In this document: one piece after another, positions 33,000 to 44,790 of the stretch
How positions within the stretch are numbered: position 1 is the stretch's first letter
Layout of the letters: every line of letters begins with the position of its first letter
From: Heliopora coerulea
Lineage: Eukaryota > Cnidaria > Anthozoa > Scleralcyonacea > Helioporidae
Direction of reading: 5' to 3'
Assembly (NCBI GenBank): GCA_030142905.1
Contig: JASJOG010000017.1
Span: forward strand, 2,604,001 to 2,668,000
DNA length: 64,000 bases
Translations under genes and position numbers: made by a program
The notes under the pieces: model-generated
Database searches by the model: none
Seen by the model: the letters and a program-made list of their open reading frames with translations, nothing else
Told to the model about the DNA's origin: nothing

Positions 33000-34240
33000 T
33001 TTGCTGAAAATAATTTTTACAATTTTTTGTGTCTTTATGAAACTTTAGGTGATATTATGGTGATGCTTTAACTTTTTTTGGTCTGAAACCTGCTTTTATG
33101 ATTTATTTTGGCTAATGCTAGATAATTTTAATCACCAGAGCAGACAAGCCAACATCTGAGACTGGAAAGAGTTAAGACTAACTTAACTTTTCAGATCCAA
33201 TCAGACATTTATTATTTTTCAACATTATTGAGAGGGGGAAATGTCAAGTGTCAGGATACATTTTTAAGACCCAATTGAGACCTGTTGCAAAAAAATGCAA
33301 CTTTGGGCCTTCCATCTGGGAATCAAACCTGCAACCTTGCAAATCTAGTGCAACCTGGGGTTTTTTAATGCTGTTGTTTTTCGCTTTCTGCTGATATCCT
33401 GAAGGTGCAAGTTCCTTTTTCAGGTAACTTCAGTGGTGTTTGATTGTCATGAGAAAAAAATTTCTGTTCTGAGGGTGACTCTGAAATAGAATTAAAACAC
33501 TGCACTTCCTCTCATGGATAAGCGTGTTCTCACAACAACTTTTAAGTAATCGCAAGAATATCTCATGCACTTAAGTTGGATAAAATCTTGCCTCCAGTCC
33601 CTGTGGACTCAATAGATCAACAGGTAGAGTGGCAGACCAGTAATCTAGTGCGAGTCAACATTTTTCAGTTGACTTCAGTAGTGTCAGGTTATTATGAAAA
33701 TTTTTTTTTAGAAATAGAAAACATTTGAAACAATTTTTATTCAATTCATACCAGTATTTCTGAGATTTTGTCGAAAAAAATTGCAATTATTTGACTTGCT
33801 TCAAAAGGTACAAAAGTGACCTTTCAAAGTGTGGTTACAAAGTCACCAACTTTGTAGGTATAGTGTAAAACCCCCTATCAAAATGTTGGCAATACAATTT
33901 TAAGGTAAAGTCACCAATTGTGATGTCATTTTCTTTGTAGTGTCAAGATATCAAAAAACAAAGTGAGGGTTCCGTGTTTTGGTTTGGCCGTTCTTCAGTC
34001 ACTGTCAGGGTGAACTACTCCTTTTACAATTAAATCAGATATTTACTACTTATGTTTAAATGTCAACATTAATTTCTCTCAGTGGCATAATTAAACTGGG
34101 ATGACGTCAGGAATTCCTCCAAAGCAGAGCATAACGTCCCGGACAGGGGGGAGAAAGGAGATGGGTCAGCACCATGCCTCCTTTATTATTTCCATATTTG
34201 AAAAATAGTTACCAGCGTTTTACCAGGTGGAAAGCGAAAT
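33000..34240. other. No gene; possible SINE debris
   Basis: Downstream of ATP5MG. A minus-strand GGTTTGATTCCC near 33310-33321 and a plus-strand CAACAGGTAGAGTGGCAGAC near 33618 look like scattered tRNA-type box B and box A sequences. They do not form a complete SINE. Nothing else is recognisable. Confidence 0.35.
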
Positions 34241-34242
34241 CG

Positions 34243-34847
34243 TAATGTAAAAATAAGAGCCCAGCTCAAAATTCTCACAGAAAGAGACATTGATTAAAAA
34301 TATATTTTACTGACGTTTCGTCGCTAGACGCGCGACATCTTCAGAGTAGAAATGAATACTGAGAGTTAGCATATTAAATTATATTTACATAGTGTAGGAT
34401 AACACAAAGCCAATGAGAAAAGAGGAAGGTGTGAGAACAGGAAATAGCGATGAGAAAAGAGGTATAAATCAAAACAAGACAAGGGGAACAGAGCGGATAG
34501 TTTCATTGAGTTCGGATTTAAATTAAATCATTAAGAAAGGAGAAGGTGTCAGTGATCATAAAGTCATTAGAGGAGAAAGGGCGCAGAAGAGAAACGAGAT
34601 ACTTAGATAGATTATACGAGTGGGTGCCTATGGCAGAGAGAATAGGTCTAAAGGAACATCGGCTTTGTGTATCTTAGGTAGGCCATATAGTATTCCAGGT
34701 TTGGAGCCAGTGGGGCAAAGTTTTTTGTAAAGTTCATCCGAGATAACGTTCTCTTTCTTCAGTCCTCTCAGAAACGTTAGTAAAATATATTTTTAATCAA
34801 TGTCTCTTTCTGTGAGAATTTTGAACTGGGCTCTTATTTTTATATTA
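34243..34847 (-). mobile_element. Penelope-like element fragment flanked by inverted LTR-like copies
   Basis: The 34243-34318 segment (AAAATAAGAGCCCAGCTCAA ... TATATTTTACTGACGTTT) is repeated in reverse complement at 34771-34847. Between them the minus strand carries a Penelope-type reverse transcriptase piece (34790-34520): KPGILYGLPKIHK, then after a frameshift RPILSAIGTHSYNLSKYLV and TDTFSFLNDL. Inverted LTR-like flanks around a truncated body are common for Penelope elements. Confidence 0.7.
34311..34344 (-). ncRNA. Hammerhead-like ribozyme core in the Penelope LTR-like repeat
   Basis: On the minus strand: CTGAAGA, an extra T, a perfect 5-bp stem II (GTCGC/GCGAC) around GCGTCTA, then GAAACGTC. 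This satisfies CUGANGA...GAAA. Its place in the repeat flanking a Penelope RT fragment matches where such ribozymes are reported. Cleavage activity is not proven. Confidence 0.45.
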
Positions 34848-36629
34848 CGACTTCCATATTTGAAGGTCGAAAATATCTTATTTTTCAACAGAATAGCCAC
34901 AACAACTTAATAGAAACAGTTTACGTTCAAACTTGACATGGAGAGAATAGACTTGTCTTTCTCGGCTAAGTCAGTAACAAGTATTCATAGTTTGTCAATA
35001 TATAAATGTGTTATAATCAGTGACAATTCCTCGAAGAGTTGCTAATTTTTTCCTGACAGAGGGGCTGAAGTTCACCGACAGGGGGTTAGCGCCCTCTGGT
35101 GCTATCCCAGGTTAGTATCTTCATTATCTGGCATATTTCCTTTTGGAAGATCAGCCTTTATGTTCCATTAACACTGGGGAGCTATAATTCATCCATTAAA
35201 TTTTAAGTGGTCACATACAATAACTAGTAATGAGATTAATTCAAAGGGTGTAACAGTATAATCCACCAACTGAATGCATTTTTTTATCAAAAGCAGCGGA
35301 AATTAAGTGCCAAATAAGTTCATAAATTCAATAAAACAAGGTCTGGTATTCTAATTGTCATTGACTTTGAGTTCAATGAGAATATTACTCCAGTTGAATT
35401 CCAACCAGTGATTCAACGCCCACGCTGGTATTCGCTGGTATGTATTGTGTTGTTTTTCCCCAGTCTATTCCGAGGTAAATTTGTGCGAAACACCCGACCA
35501 ACACTCGACCTTCACCCGACCGAGTATTGACGTGTATCGGTGTCATTCAACGGTGCGTGTATGCACAGCGTAGGTCATGCAAGTCGAATGCAATCAAATG
35601 CAAGTAAAAGTGTAAATGCAGGTTTCTTCCGACGTTGTTCAAGTTCGCTTAAGGACTGAGGCTGTCCATTTAAACGACTTCGTATAACGGTGTACCCACG
35701 TAGTTGTTGTGTGAAGCTAGTTTAATGGCTATTCACGTGATGATTGTTGATATCTTCTCAGTACGAGATTGTCAAATATTTCAGTATATCTGCTACTATA
35801 GCAAAACCAATTGTCTTTCAGTCTTTGCGTTCCCTAGTTGTGGTTTTTCAAACAACTTCAAAAGTTCTGCTAATGCGATACCACAACGCTTTGCGCATTC
35901 TTACGCCCATTTACTTTCGCAGATTGGATTTCTTTGCGACCAACGCGGAGTCAAATTACCTAATTCCAACTAAAATTTAAGAGCGATGATAGCTGTTAAG
36001 CAGCCATTCATCTGAGCTGTAATGAGAGATCCATCTCAATAAGAAGACTGCGGCACGAACAAGTCTACGTGTTGGTCAATTCTCGTCTGGTACGAAGCCA
36101 TCATAACTTATTTAATAATTCGTCGTCAAACGTAGTCAATCTTTCATCGTCCGATGCTATGGTAAGTTTATTTTACATATTCTTTTTTGTCGTTTGAAAC
36201 TATAAAGAGTCATTGTTGTCTGCTTTTGCTCTTTGGCTTTTCCCTTTGATTGGGATAAGACTTAGGCAGTGTGTTGCTTCTGTGAACGTATTCGTAGACG
36301 AAGTGTGCTTATGTCTATACTTTTGTCGACGTTTACGAGATCTGCATTCGTGTATTTACCGTGGAAGAACACATGTAGAACGGCCCGTCGTGATCTTGTC
36401 ATCTCGCTTACGTCCTATACCATTTTCTCAAAACAAGACGGTTCTATTGACTAGTTGACGGCGTGATCTTTTTCATGTTATGAATCATTTGTGCAAAATG
36501 CTTTTTCTAAGATGGTTCCATATTAGGCCGTAACTCTGGTCACAAAAAACGATGTAGTTTTTGGCTTTTGGAAAGTATTGCCGGTGTAATGTTGGTGAGA
36601 GGCAGAGTAAAAGGATTTGAGACAGAATG
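34848..36629. other. No recognisable gene
   Basis: Contains several short plus-strand frames (35704-35980, 36213-36458) without family signatures. An ATG|GTAAGT at about 36160 could be the donor of an untranslated or first exon of a gene not otherwise seen. I cannot support a gene model. Confidence 0.35.
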
Positions 36630-36965
36630 TTATAATGCACCTATGATGCACCCCCCAGTGGGGGGAGGTCGGGCATATGTGGGGAATTTGATCGGTTTTT
36701 ATCTCCCCACCCTCGGGAGTTTGATCTTTATTTTCCTCCCGAGGTGGGGATATTTGAAACAGAGAGATGATTTGCTGTGATGTGTTGCTAAAAATTTGTA
36801 CATTATGACAAATATTTTGTGCCCAACAGCAGTGCATTTGATCACATTTGACTGACTTTTATTGCCCCATGGTGGGACATTTGATGAAAAATTTGCACAA
36901 AAAATCAAATGCCCCACATATGCCCAACCTCCCCCCTGGTGCTTAACATTGATAGGTGCATAATG
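36630..36965. repeat. Inverted-repeat MITE
   Basis: Left TTATAATGCACCTAT... with GGGCATATGTGGGGAATTTG. The right end is the mirror (reverse complement CATTATGCACCTATC... with GGGCATATGTGGGGCATTTG). Arms are about 80 bases, with C/G-rich runs CCCCCCAGTGGGGGG near the left end. There is no coding. Confidence 0.7.
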
Positions 36966-39290
36966 TATTTGCAAAACAAAAAATGGTGGAAACATAACCT
37001 GAAAGAGTCAACTCAGTCAATGAATCTGGCATTAAAGATGAAAGCAACAGTTTAATAAGCATGAAATACTAATAAAAATAAATATTAGGCTTTGATATGG
37101 TGCACAGCTGATGTATCACTTTGGCAGTAGCTAAAAGATTGGCTACCAAACTTAGTAATACCATTCTCTGTTCATAAGGCAATGTTAGGTGGAACAGTTC
37201 TTAAATGTAATTTGTAATCCAAATGAATTTGTAGAAAAGACTCACAGTTGTCAGTTTCATTTTATGTTTTTAATTTGCAGTGCAAATCATTCTCAAAAAT
37301 TTTGTGTAAAATGTCCATTTGGTAGAATTCAGATCATAAGGAGTGTAGACCAGCAATGACAAACAATTGAAACTGAAATTATGACTTTATTCATGCTCCA
37401 ACATTCAAAAAATGACATGACTAAAATTTTGGCATAGGTATTGCTACTTTTTTTGCATGGCATGGAAGATTTTGAACATACAGACAGTGTGGACTCCTGA
37501 AAATTTTGTACTTGTTCTTGAGAATTTAGCCGCACCAAGTACCTCTGTGGATGTAGGTCTAGGCACCCCTAATTTGCTGTGTCATGGCCAAACTTTTACG
37601 ATATTAATAGGGTTTATGTAACTTGCTGATGACCAGTCACACTATCAGGATTTAAGGTGGTGGCTCCCTGTGGTTTCTATCTTTACAGGTTGCAGTTAGA
37701 ATGTTCTTGATTTATAAGCATTTTGTCTTTAGAGTAATAGTAGGTTTAGTAAGGAGTGTATCTAATTGTGTAAGTATCACAAACATCAGTTACTTGTCAT
37801 GTTGTGCAATTTTGTATTGTTACCATGGTAATAATGGCACTGCAATCTCAGCATAGTTTCATGATTAGACACATCTTCAATTCTCTTCCATAAATTTTTC
37901 AATAAATTGGTCTGAAGTTAAATATTTCTGTCAATAATGACTAAGCAAAATATCAGGAAAGTTGTCAAGATAGATTCTTCCCAAAAAAACAAGTTTTGAA
38001 AAATTTTGTACACTTAATGTACATTCTTTGTTTACAAAGTTTTAAAGAAATTTACCGAAACAAACATCAAAAAATTTACTATCTGTTTTGGTGCAGATGG
38101 TACTGAGGTGATAGAATCACATTTTGACAAGATCACTATTTATGCATGAATGCCCAGACATAGTTAATTATGAGTTTTTTAATGGAAATTACCCATGGCA
38201 GCTACTTTGAAGTTACTTCACACAGGTCATTGGAAGTAGGAAGAAATAAGTTCAGCCTCAAATGCGAGAAATGCATCTGAGGAGAATCAGATGCATTCTG
38301 ATTGGGTAATAGATCCTCAAGTCTTTTTGGCATCAAAATATTTTTATTCCTTTTGTGGGCATAATATTTAACTGACCAAGTGAACTCATGATTTAGTTAA
38401 ATTCTCATAAACTGAAGTGCTGCTGACATTTTTTTTTTGTCAGCAGCTACCGAAACTTAATTCGTCTTTTACTAGATGTATTTAGATGTTAATAAATTCA
38501 ATGCACAATCATTTTGTCTGCTCTTTTTTCACATTCCAGCTTAGGTGCATCAGTTTTCCATAGCTATTTCAATAATGTGCTTTCATATCTATCTTAAAAG
38601 TAATTGTGTTCCACCACACTGTTAAAATTGATGTATCAGATATAAATTTGTTATTCTTTTTATGGCTGATAACATTTTTGTACCCAGTGGTGAAGCAAAG
38701 CATAGCTGCTGGTCATGCTATGCAAAGTTAAGGTCATCTATGCATAGCAACTGGATCATACTGTGCAAACATAAAATTATATACAATATTTAGATATCAA
38801 CCAAAACATATCCATAATATTATTTTGTTGCAATTTCTATTCATGCATAGTATAAACAGCACCTTGACCACTAAGTCTTGGATTTTTATATAGTAACAAT
38901 TGCATTGGTGGATGTCTATGGCTTGATACTGAATATCACAGATTATTTTAAATTTGCATATCATGACTTGTTGCTAGGCTTAATGTTAAATTTACATAAC
39001 ATAATCGGTTGCTATGCATACCTTAGCCAATGTACATGTTGGTACCTATTTACACCTTTTATGTTCTCTTCATGTTTCCCTTTCTTTACTTTTTTCTGAC
39101 CTGAAAAATCTTTTTGGGCCAGTGGTGTGATGGTTTGGTATTTTTTCCAACCAGCTATTCTTTACCCAACCAATGTGGTCAAATTTGTGGTTTGCCTTGT
39201 TAAGTGTTACTGAAATTCAGAGTTTAGCCGTGTGCACTTTAAGGTGGAGTGGGATTTAGCATTGTTTTCTTTATTTACGCCCCAACGTAG
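36966..39290. other. No gene seen
   Basis: AT-rich intergenic DNA with chance frames below 75 codons and no splice-linked homology that I can identify. Confidence 0.4.
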
Positions 39291-39480
39291 GAGTTCTTGA
39301 ACCAGTGGCATGCAGAGGTTTGGTGATGCCCGAGGCCAACTCCTTGATTGTACAGTATGCCCCAAGACTCAAGTATAGGACCTGCTACGGAGAAATGTGA
39401 GAAAGAAAGACATTTTAAATATGCAAAAACAGATGAAATAAACTTTTTTATTCAAATTAAATATAAATCAGCCACATTAA

Positions 39481-41450
39481 TTAAGTTCGGTGCCCCAAAT
39501 AAGATCTCCTGTCAGAATACACTTGAACTACTTCATTTTTTACATCAACTGAGAGGAATTCTTTTTCACTGCTGATTAAAGCCAAGTTAGTTAGTCGCTC
39601 TTGTGACATGGAAGACCTCAGATATGTTTTTATTAATTTCATCTTAGAAAATGACCTTTCATAACTTGCGATTGAAAATGCGACGGTAAGCAGTAATCTG
39701 TATGCAATGCGCACCGTAGGGAAGACATCCCTTCCAAACTGCAGTAAAGACTCCAGAGCAGCTTCAGGATCAGAGGGAACTGTATTTCCCCCAGCTCAAA
39801 GGAGCATCACAAAGTCAATAATTTCATCATATAACTAACTGGCTGTCACATCATTATCACAATAATTTGCAAAGTCCGAATATTCATTTTTTAATCTTTC
39901 TCTTTCCTGTTCACCCTCAATTACGACTGAATTCAAATTCAGAAGACATGAAAATCTACCTCTGAGGTCTTGAAGGCGAACACTGCGGTCTTCCATGTCA
40001 GTTTTCAATCGGTTCACGATATCTACCATTACTCTATTCATTTTTTGCTCTGCCGTCAGTCCACCATCTCTTGCTGATTCTCAAGGCATCATTTTTCTTC
40101 TCCTTGTTCGTGCAATTGGTATCCCCCATTTTGAAACTTTCTGCACTGATGATATAAAATTGGGTACCAAAACTTTAACAAAGATATAAACGGGAATTGC
40201 TGAATAGAGTTCAGAAGCCATCCTGCATCAGATTTGGTATCCCTAGAAAATTCTCCATCCTGCAAATGTTCAAGGCTTGCAATAACATTGTCGCACTCTT
40301 CGTAGATTACTTGTCATTTTCACAGCCCTAGAGATAGATGATTTTAACACTTCCCAACGAGAAGTAGATGAAGAAAACAAGATAAACAGTTCTTCCAGAA
40401 CTCAAAAAAATGTAACAACAACAGGTTGTACCTCACTTGCATGGCATAGGCCAAATTGAGACTGTGGTTCTCGCATTTCACAAACATAGCTTTTTGGTTA
40501 ACTTCAAGAATTTTTTGTTGAACACCTCCCCTCACTCCAGCCATCCAGCCAAGATTACATCATACTAGGCCAAAAGTCTGGTCGTTGCTAAGACGTTTCA
40601 TGGATTTTCACTGATTGTCTCCTCTGGCTCCTATAAACTTGATATTCCTTCTCCTCGATACCCACGAAAGGCCAGATTCTGTTTTGCCAGAAGTGATACT
40701 ACCTCGACAATCCGTTCGGTTATTGCTTTCCATTTTTCCTTTTCAGCAGAATTTTGCTGTTGAAGTTCAGCATCTATCGTAGTCGAACGCTGGAGTCGAA
40801 CTACAAGGTTCAAGTATTCCCTCATGTAAGCTCTATGAGAAGGGCTTGTTTCATGGTCAGGTATTCGTGGATTCAACTTTCTCCAAGTGGAGAAACCTTC
40901 CTTGCTAAAGTTTCACTTTGACGACCACTGCTCCTTTGAAAACAAAAAGCAAACAAAACAGTAGCATGCTTCCCGGTATGGAGAGTGTAACAACCATTTC
41001 CTCTCCACAATTTCTCCGTTTGTATAAACCTTCTCAAACCACTGTTTGGAAGAGGACCTCCCATCCTTCTCAGCAAATGGACCGCTTTTATTTTGATATC
41101 TTTCTGGGCCATGTTGTACTGTTGTCATCTTCAAGTTACCTGGAACCGGTTTCTTCAAATACCCAAAATCGTTTCTTTGCAAAAATGTGCTAAAATCTCC
41201 TTCATCTTCTTCACTTGAATCGTCATCCTGACAAGGAGACTGAGGAGAGACAGTATTATGTTCTGATTTCATATCAGAAGAATCCTCCGCTGCTCCCACA
41301 TCATCTTTTACTTCCCCTACTTCCGCTTTACTTCTTTTTATCCAGGCATCTAATGCCCCTCTTTGCCAGTACTATTTTTCGTCTCTGGCTCTCTTTTTTT
41401 TCCTATTCTGTGCTCCACTTGGTTGCACTTTCTTCATCTGGAGTATAAAC
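39481..41450 (-). pseudogene. hAT transposase remnant (TTF zinc finger / DUF4371 / dimerisation domain)
   Basis: The N-terminal part (41299-40913) reads FGYLKKPVPGNL, then KQWFEKVYTNGEIVERKWL and YREACYCFVCFLFSKEQW, the TTF-type zinc finger seen in ZMYM1-like hAT proteins. The frame then shifts to NPRIPDHETSPSHRAYMREY (40876-40631). The last piece (39714-39481) reads ASYERSFSKMKLIKTYLRSS, then MSQERLTNLALI, the hAT C-terminal dimerisation domain. Many stops and frameshifts lie between, so no active transposase is made. Confidence 0.8.
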
Positions 41451-41572
41451 GTAATAAATTATTCAATTATTTGTACAAACAATGATTTGGACAGTAGATA
41501 TCATCTTAAACATTAAAAAATATGAGAAACCACAGGCATGACCTACAATATTACTACATTATTCTCTATACA

Positions 41573-41716
41573 ATAAAGTAGAACGAAAGATAAATATTGT
41601 TAGTAATAGTTTCACGCCAGTAGACGATCTTCAGACAACTCTCAGACAATTTTCCGAAGATCGTCTGCTGCCGTGAAACTATTAGTAATAACATTCACCT
41701 TTTGTTCTACTTTATT
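41573..41716. repeat. Foldback repeat inside the hAT element
   Basis: The left arm AATAAAGTAGAACGAAAG...TTAGTAATAGTTTCACG...AGACGATCTTC pairs with the right arm GAAGATCGTCTGC...GTGAAACTATTAGTAA...TTGTTCTACTTTATT. Arms are about 66 bases. Confidence 0.75.
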
Positions 41717-42116
41717 ATCTTGCTCTATCGAATAAGATATCGAGCACTGTCAGAATTGTTAATAACTTTCACTTATTCTCTATATATGTATGTACATACC
41801 TTTATGCACGCGTTACGTGAGTCCTCCAGCGCTACTCAGCCTAATACAACCCTCTAAAGACATTTTACGGTACCTTTACTGTACAATTGACTTACAATGT
41901 GTTGTGCACATTCGCTTTGTATTACGCAAACATGCGATTTCCCAGAACTAATTATATTCGTTAGGTCGATCGACTGTTTGCGTGTACTTAGTGGCCTATA
42001 TTAGCATAGCTAACAAGTTTTAACGTTAACGCTGGTCGTTTGTGGTGTGCCAAGCAGACTGTGTGAATTTAAGCGAATTCTACAGCGCTGATAGATTTCC
42101 CGCTACTTTAGCTACT

Positions 42117-44075
42117 TTAGAGCACAGGTAGAACAGAAATGGGTCTATAATTATTTTTTTCGCTTTTACTATCCCCTTTATGCAGTGGAATAACTTTAGC
42201 TTCCTTCCACACCGTTGGAAACACGCCCCTGGAGATGCATGTATTAATCAGCCTTGTGAGCGATGGTGCGATGGCGGGAGCAGCAATCTTTAGGAGACGA
42301 GCACTCACACCATCAACCCCTGTCGCTTTGCCTGATGGAATTGCTTCTAACAGCTGTCGAGTTTGTCGTACGGTGATGTCAGGGAACACAAGCTTTGAAT
42401 CAGAGTTCTTGTGTTTTTCAACAAAAGCTATCACTGACGATGGATCAAAGTTGCTGGCATTTTTATCTATAAGTCTCTCAGCTAGACCAGTAAAATGCTG
42501 ATTAAATGCCTCGGCAACGAGGGCTGGATCCTATATCTGCTCAAAGTTATCGTCCAGAAGAAATGCCACACTGGTAGAGTTCTTTTTCCCGGTGAGATCT
42601 CTAAGAGTAGACCACAATTTCTTAGGATCACCATAGCTTTCTCGGAAGGATTCATAAAAGAAGTTCTTTTTGGCAGTTCGTATAGCCGTTGTCACTTTGT
42701 TTTTTGCACGTCTCAGTGCTGACCAATCAAGCGGGTCGTTGGAGCGTTTAGCAATTTTTAGTAAATGGTCACGCGATCTCATCAACTGTAAAATGTTGGG
42801 TGACAACCATTTAGGCTTCGATTCGCGCCTAACACGCTTATGTTTAAGAGGAACGTGCGCATTAATAGCCTCGTTAAGTATAGAATACCAACCATAAGTT
42901 ATGTCGTCCACGTCATCAAAGAGAAAGGCAGTGTCCCAAGGGGCCTCCTCCAGTTCCTTAATGAACTTTGCGCGATCGAAATTCTTAAAGTCACGATAAT
43001 AGAAGCTTTTGTGCTGCTGTCCTTTGTTAGGGGAACAATGTTTGTACAAACGCACTGCCAAAACTGGTAGGTGATCTGAAATGCAGATGTTTGGACATCG
43101 TATGTTCACAATTCGTTCTGGTCTGTTAGCCCAAATATGATCCAAGCAAGTTTTACTTGCCGAGCGCGTTATTTCAGCAACAAGTTGTCTGAAATTCAAG
43201 TCTTTAAGATCCTTTACGAAACGATGTCTGTTAAAGCTACGTATTCGACGATAGTCCAAGTTAAAATCCCCTTGTAAAATCATTTCCATTTTCAGGAGCG
43301 ACGCCCATTCAATATTCTCGGCAAGCTGGCGATCATAGTCGGCTTTTGCATCTGGATATCGATAAACACCCGCAATAAGCAATGGTCTTTTAGACTTGAA
43401 AGGGCAGACTTGGAGCCATAGAATTTCTAAGTCCGGTTATTCGAGATCAGCACGATGTTTCACGGCAAGATCAGTGTTGACATAAATAGCAACCCCTCCG
43501 CCAGAGCGGATAGTGCGATCCTTTCTGTACAACTCGTAGCCTGGAATAGCAAAGAGATCATCATTTGTTTTGATTGAGAAACAAGTCTCAGTGATCACCA
43601 GTATGTCCAGAATTTTTTGACCATCCTGCAACACTCGCATCTTGATCTCTTCCATCTTCGTCTTTGTCATGTAGTTTACATTCCAGTGAGCGAACCGCAA
43701 ACCTTTGTCAGGAAGTTTAAACTCATCTGAGTTATTTAAACCAGTAGGTGGCGACGGACCTGGATTTGACGAAATATCTCCACAGGATAGCAAATACAAC
43801 GAGACGTTAATTTCGGCAACAAGGGCAAATTTCAGAAGTCTGAACACGGTTTGCTTCGATACCGGGATGGCCGCCTTCTTTATTCTTCCAAAGTGCTTGT
43901 AGTTAACTGATCTAAATTTTACAGCGCTTAACACGTTACTCACATAGAAGCTGGTGGCATTGCTTCTAGGAGCATTTAACCTATCATTCCCGGTATCGGG
44001 AGGCAAAAGAGATGTCCGAATAACTATAAAAATGAGAAGAAGCGTGAGCTTCCTAAAAGCATGACCGGTCGCCAT
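42117..44075 (-). pseudogene. LINE ORF: N-terminal region, endonuclease, start of reverse transcriptase
   Basis: One continuous reading frame is interrupted only by two in-frame stops, TAA at 43439-43437 and TAG at 42533-42531. From 44075 it encodes a hydrophobic N-terminus (KLTLLLIFIVIRTSLL), a 2A-like GDISSNPGP at residues 99-107, and an exonuclease/endonuclease/phosphatase domain (RFAHWNVNYM, ITETCFS, GGGVAIYV, LIAGVYRYPD, LQGDFNLDYR, CLDHIWANRP, ISDHLPV). The start of an RT follows (SGKATGVDGVSARLLK, FPTVWKEAKVIPLHKGDS, NYRPISVLPVL). The RT is cut off soon after. The few lesions point to a fairly young insertion. Confidence 0.85.
43755..43784 (-). other. Degenerate 2A-like motif in the LINE ORF
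   Basis: Codons for CGDISSNPGP (residues 98-107). 2A ribosome-skipping peptides have a D-x-E-x-NPGP ending, and 2A-like sequences are reported at the N-terminus of CR1-type elements. Here the conserved Glu is Ser, so skipping may be weak or lost. Confidence 0.45.
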
Positions 44076-44285
44076 GACCGTTCTCCTGATAATATAAAAA
44101 ATTATGTAAATTATCTTAAGGAATCATACATAGGACTTGACCATTTTTCTATTTCTTAAGTCAACTCTATTTTAATATTTAGTTACTAGTCATTTCATTT
44201 TATTTTTTCGATTTTATGTATAGTATATTGAGGGCCACTAGTTTATCAGTTTTAACTGTAAAGTGTTTTACCCTCGTTAAATAAA

Positions 44286-44328
<43 letters not shown>
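44286..44328 (+). repeat. (ATT)n microsatellite, LINE 3' tail
   Basis: About 14 ATT units directly after TTAAATAAAG. CR1/L2-class LINEs end in short tandem repeats of this kind, not polyA. Confidence 0.8.
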
Positions 44329-44790
44329 TAATCAGCATTACGCACAGTATTTACATGTAACAGGTTCTCTAGTCTGGTCTCGCTCATTAAAACGCGGATC
44401 CACATTCACACCAACTTGTGGGACTGTAGGGCAGCTTGTACGACGAAGTTAACAGCGATAATTTCAAATTTCAAAAAACTTAATTTTAATTTCACTCTTT
44501 GATTGGATACCCCTGAAATTGATGCCCGTGGCCGTCGCCCCCTCTGCCCCCCTTTCTGCACGCCACTGTCTCGAACGCATATTGATTGTGATCTTTTAAT
44601 GCGGTTCGACTGAAGAGAATTATAGTCTGAGATATGGTACAAAGTTCCTGCAAATACATTCTACATAAACAAACTACTCACCAATGTTTCTTCGATACAA
44701 CCTAGTCGTTAACACACAACTGAAATACGAAACCCCTCAACAAGCTAAATTCATTAATGCCACCTGAATACGCCCCAAATCGCGCGAAAT

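Larger units (their letters stand above)
42060..44328 (-). mobile_element. CR1/L2-type LINE with 5' inversion
   Basis: The 5' two-thirds of the element lies on the minus strand (ORF from 44075 down to about 42117). Its 3'UTR and terminal repeat lie on the plus strand (about 44100-44328, ending TTAAATAAAG then an ATT array). It has lost most of the RT and all of the C-terminus. This is the arrangement expected from twin priming: an inverted internal/5' segment followed by a correctly oriented 3' end. Confidence 0.7.
39303..44568 (-). mobile_element. Decayed hAT transposon, interrupted by a LINE
   Basis: Termini CAGTGGCATGCAGAGG (39303) and TTTCTGCACGCCACTG (ending 44568) are inverted copies. 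The flanking 8-mers TCTTGAAC (39295-39302) and TCTCGAAC (44569-44576) match at 7 of 8, the hAT target-duplication size. Minus-strand transposase remnants span 41450-39480. Removing the nested LINE (about 42060-44328) leaves about 3.0 kb, a normal hAT size. A small foldback (41573-41716) is also inserted. Confidence 0.8.
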
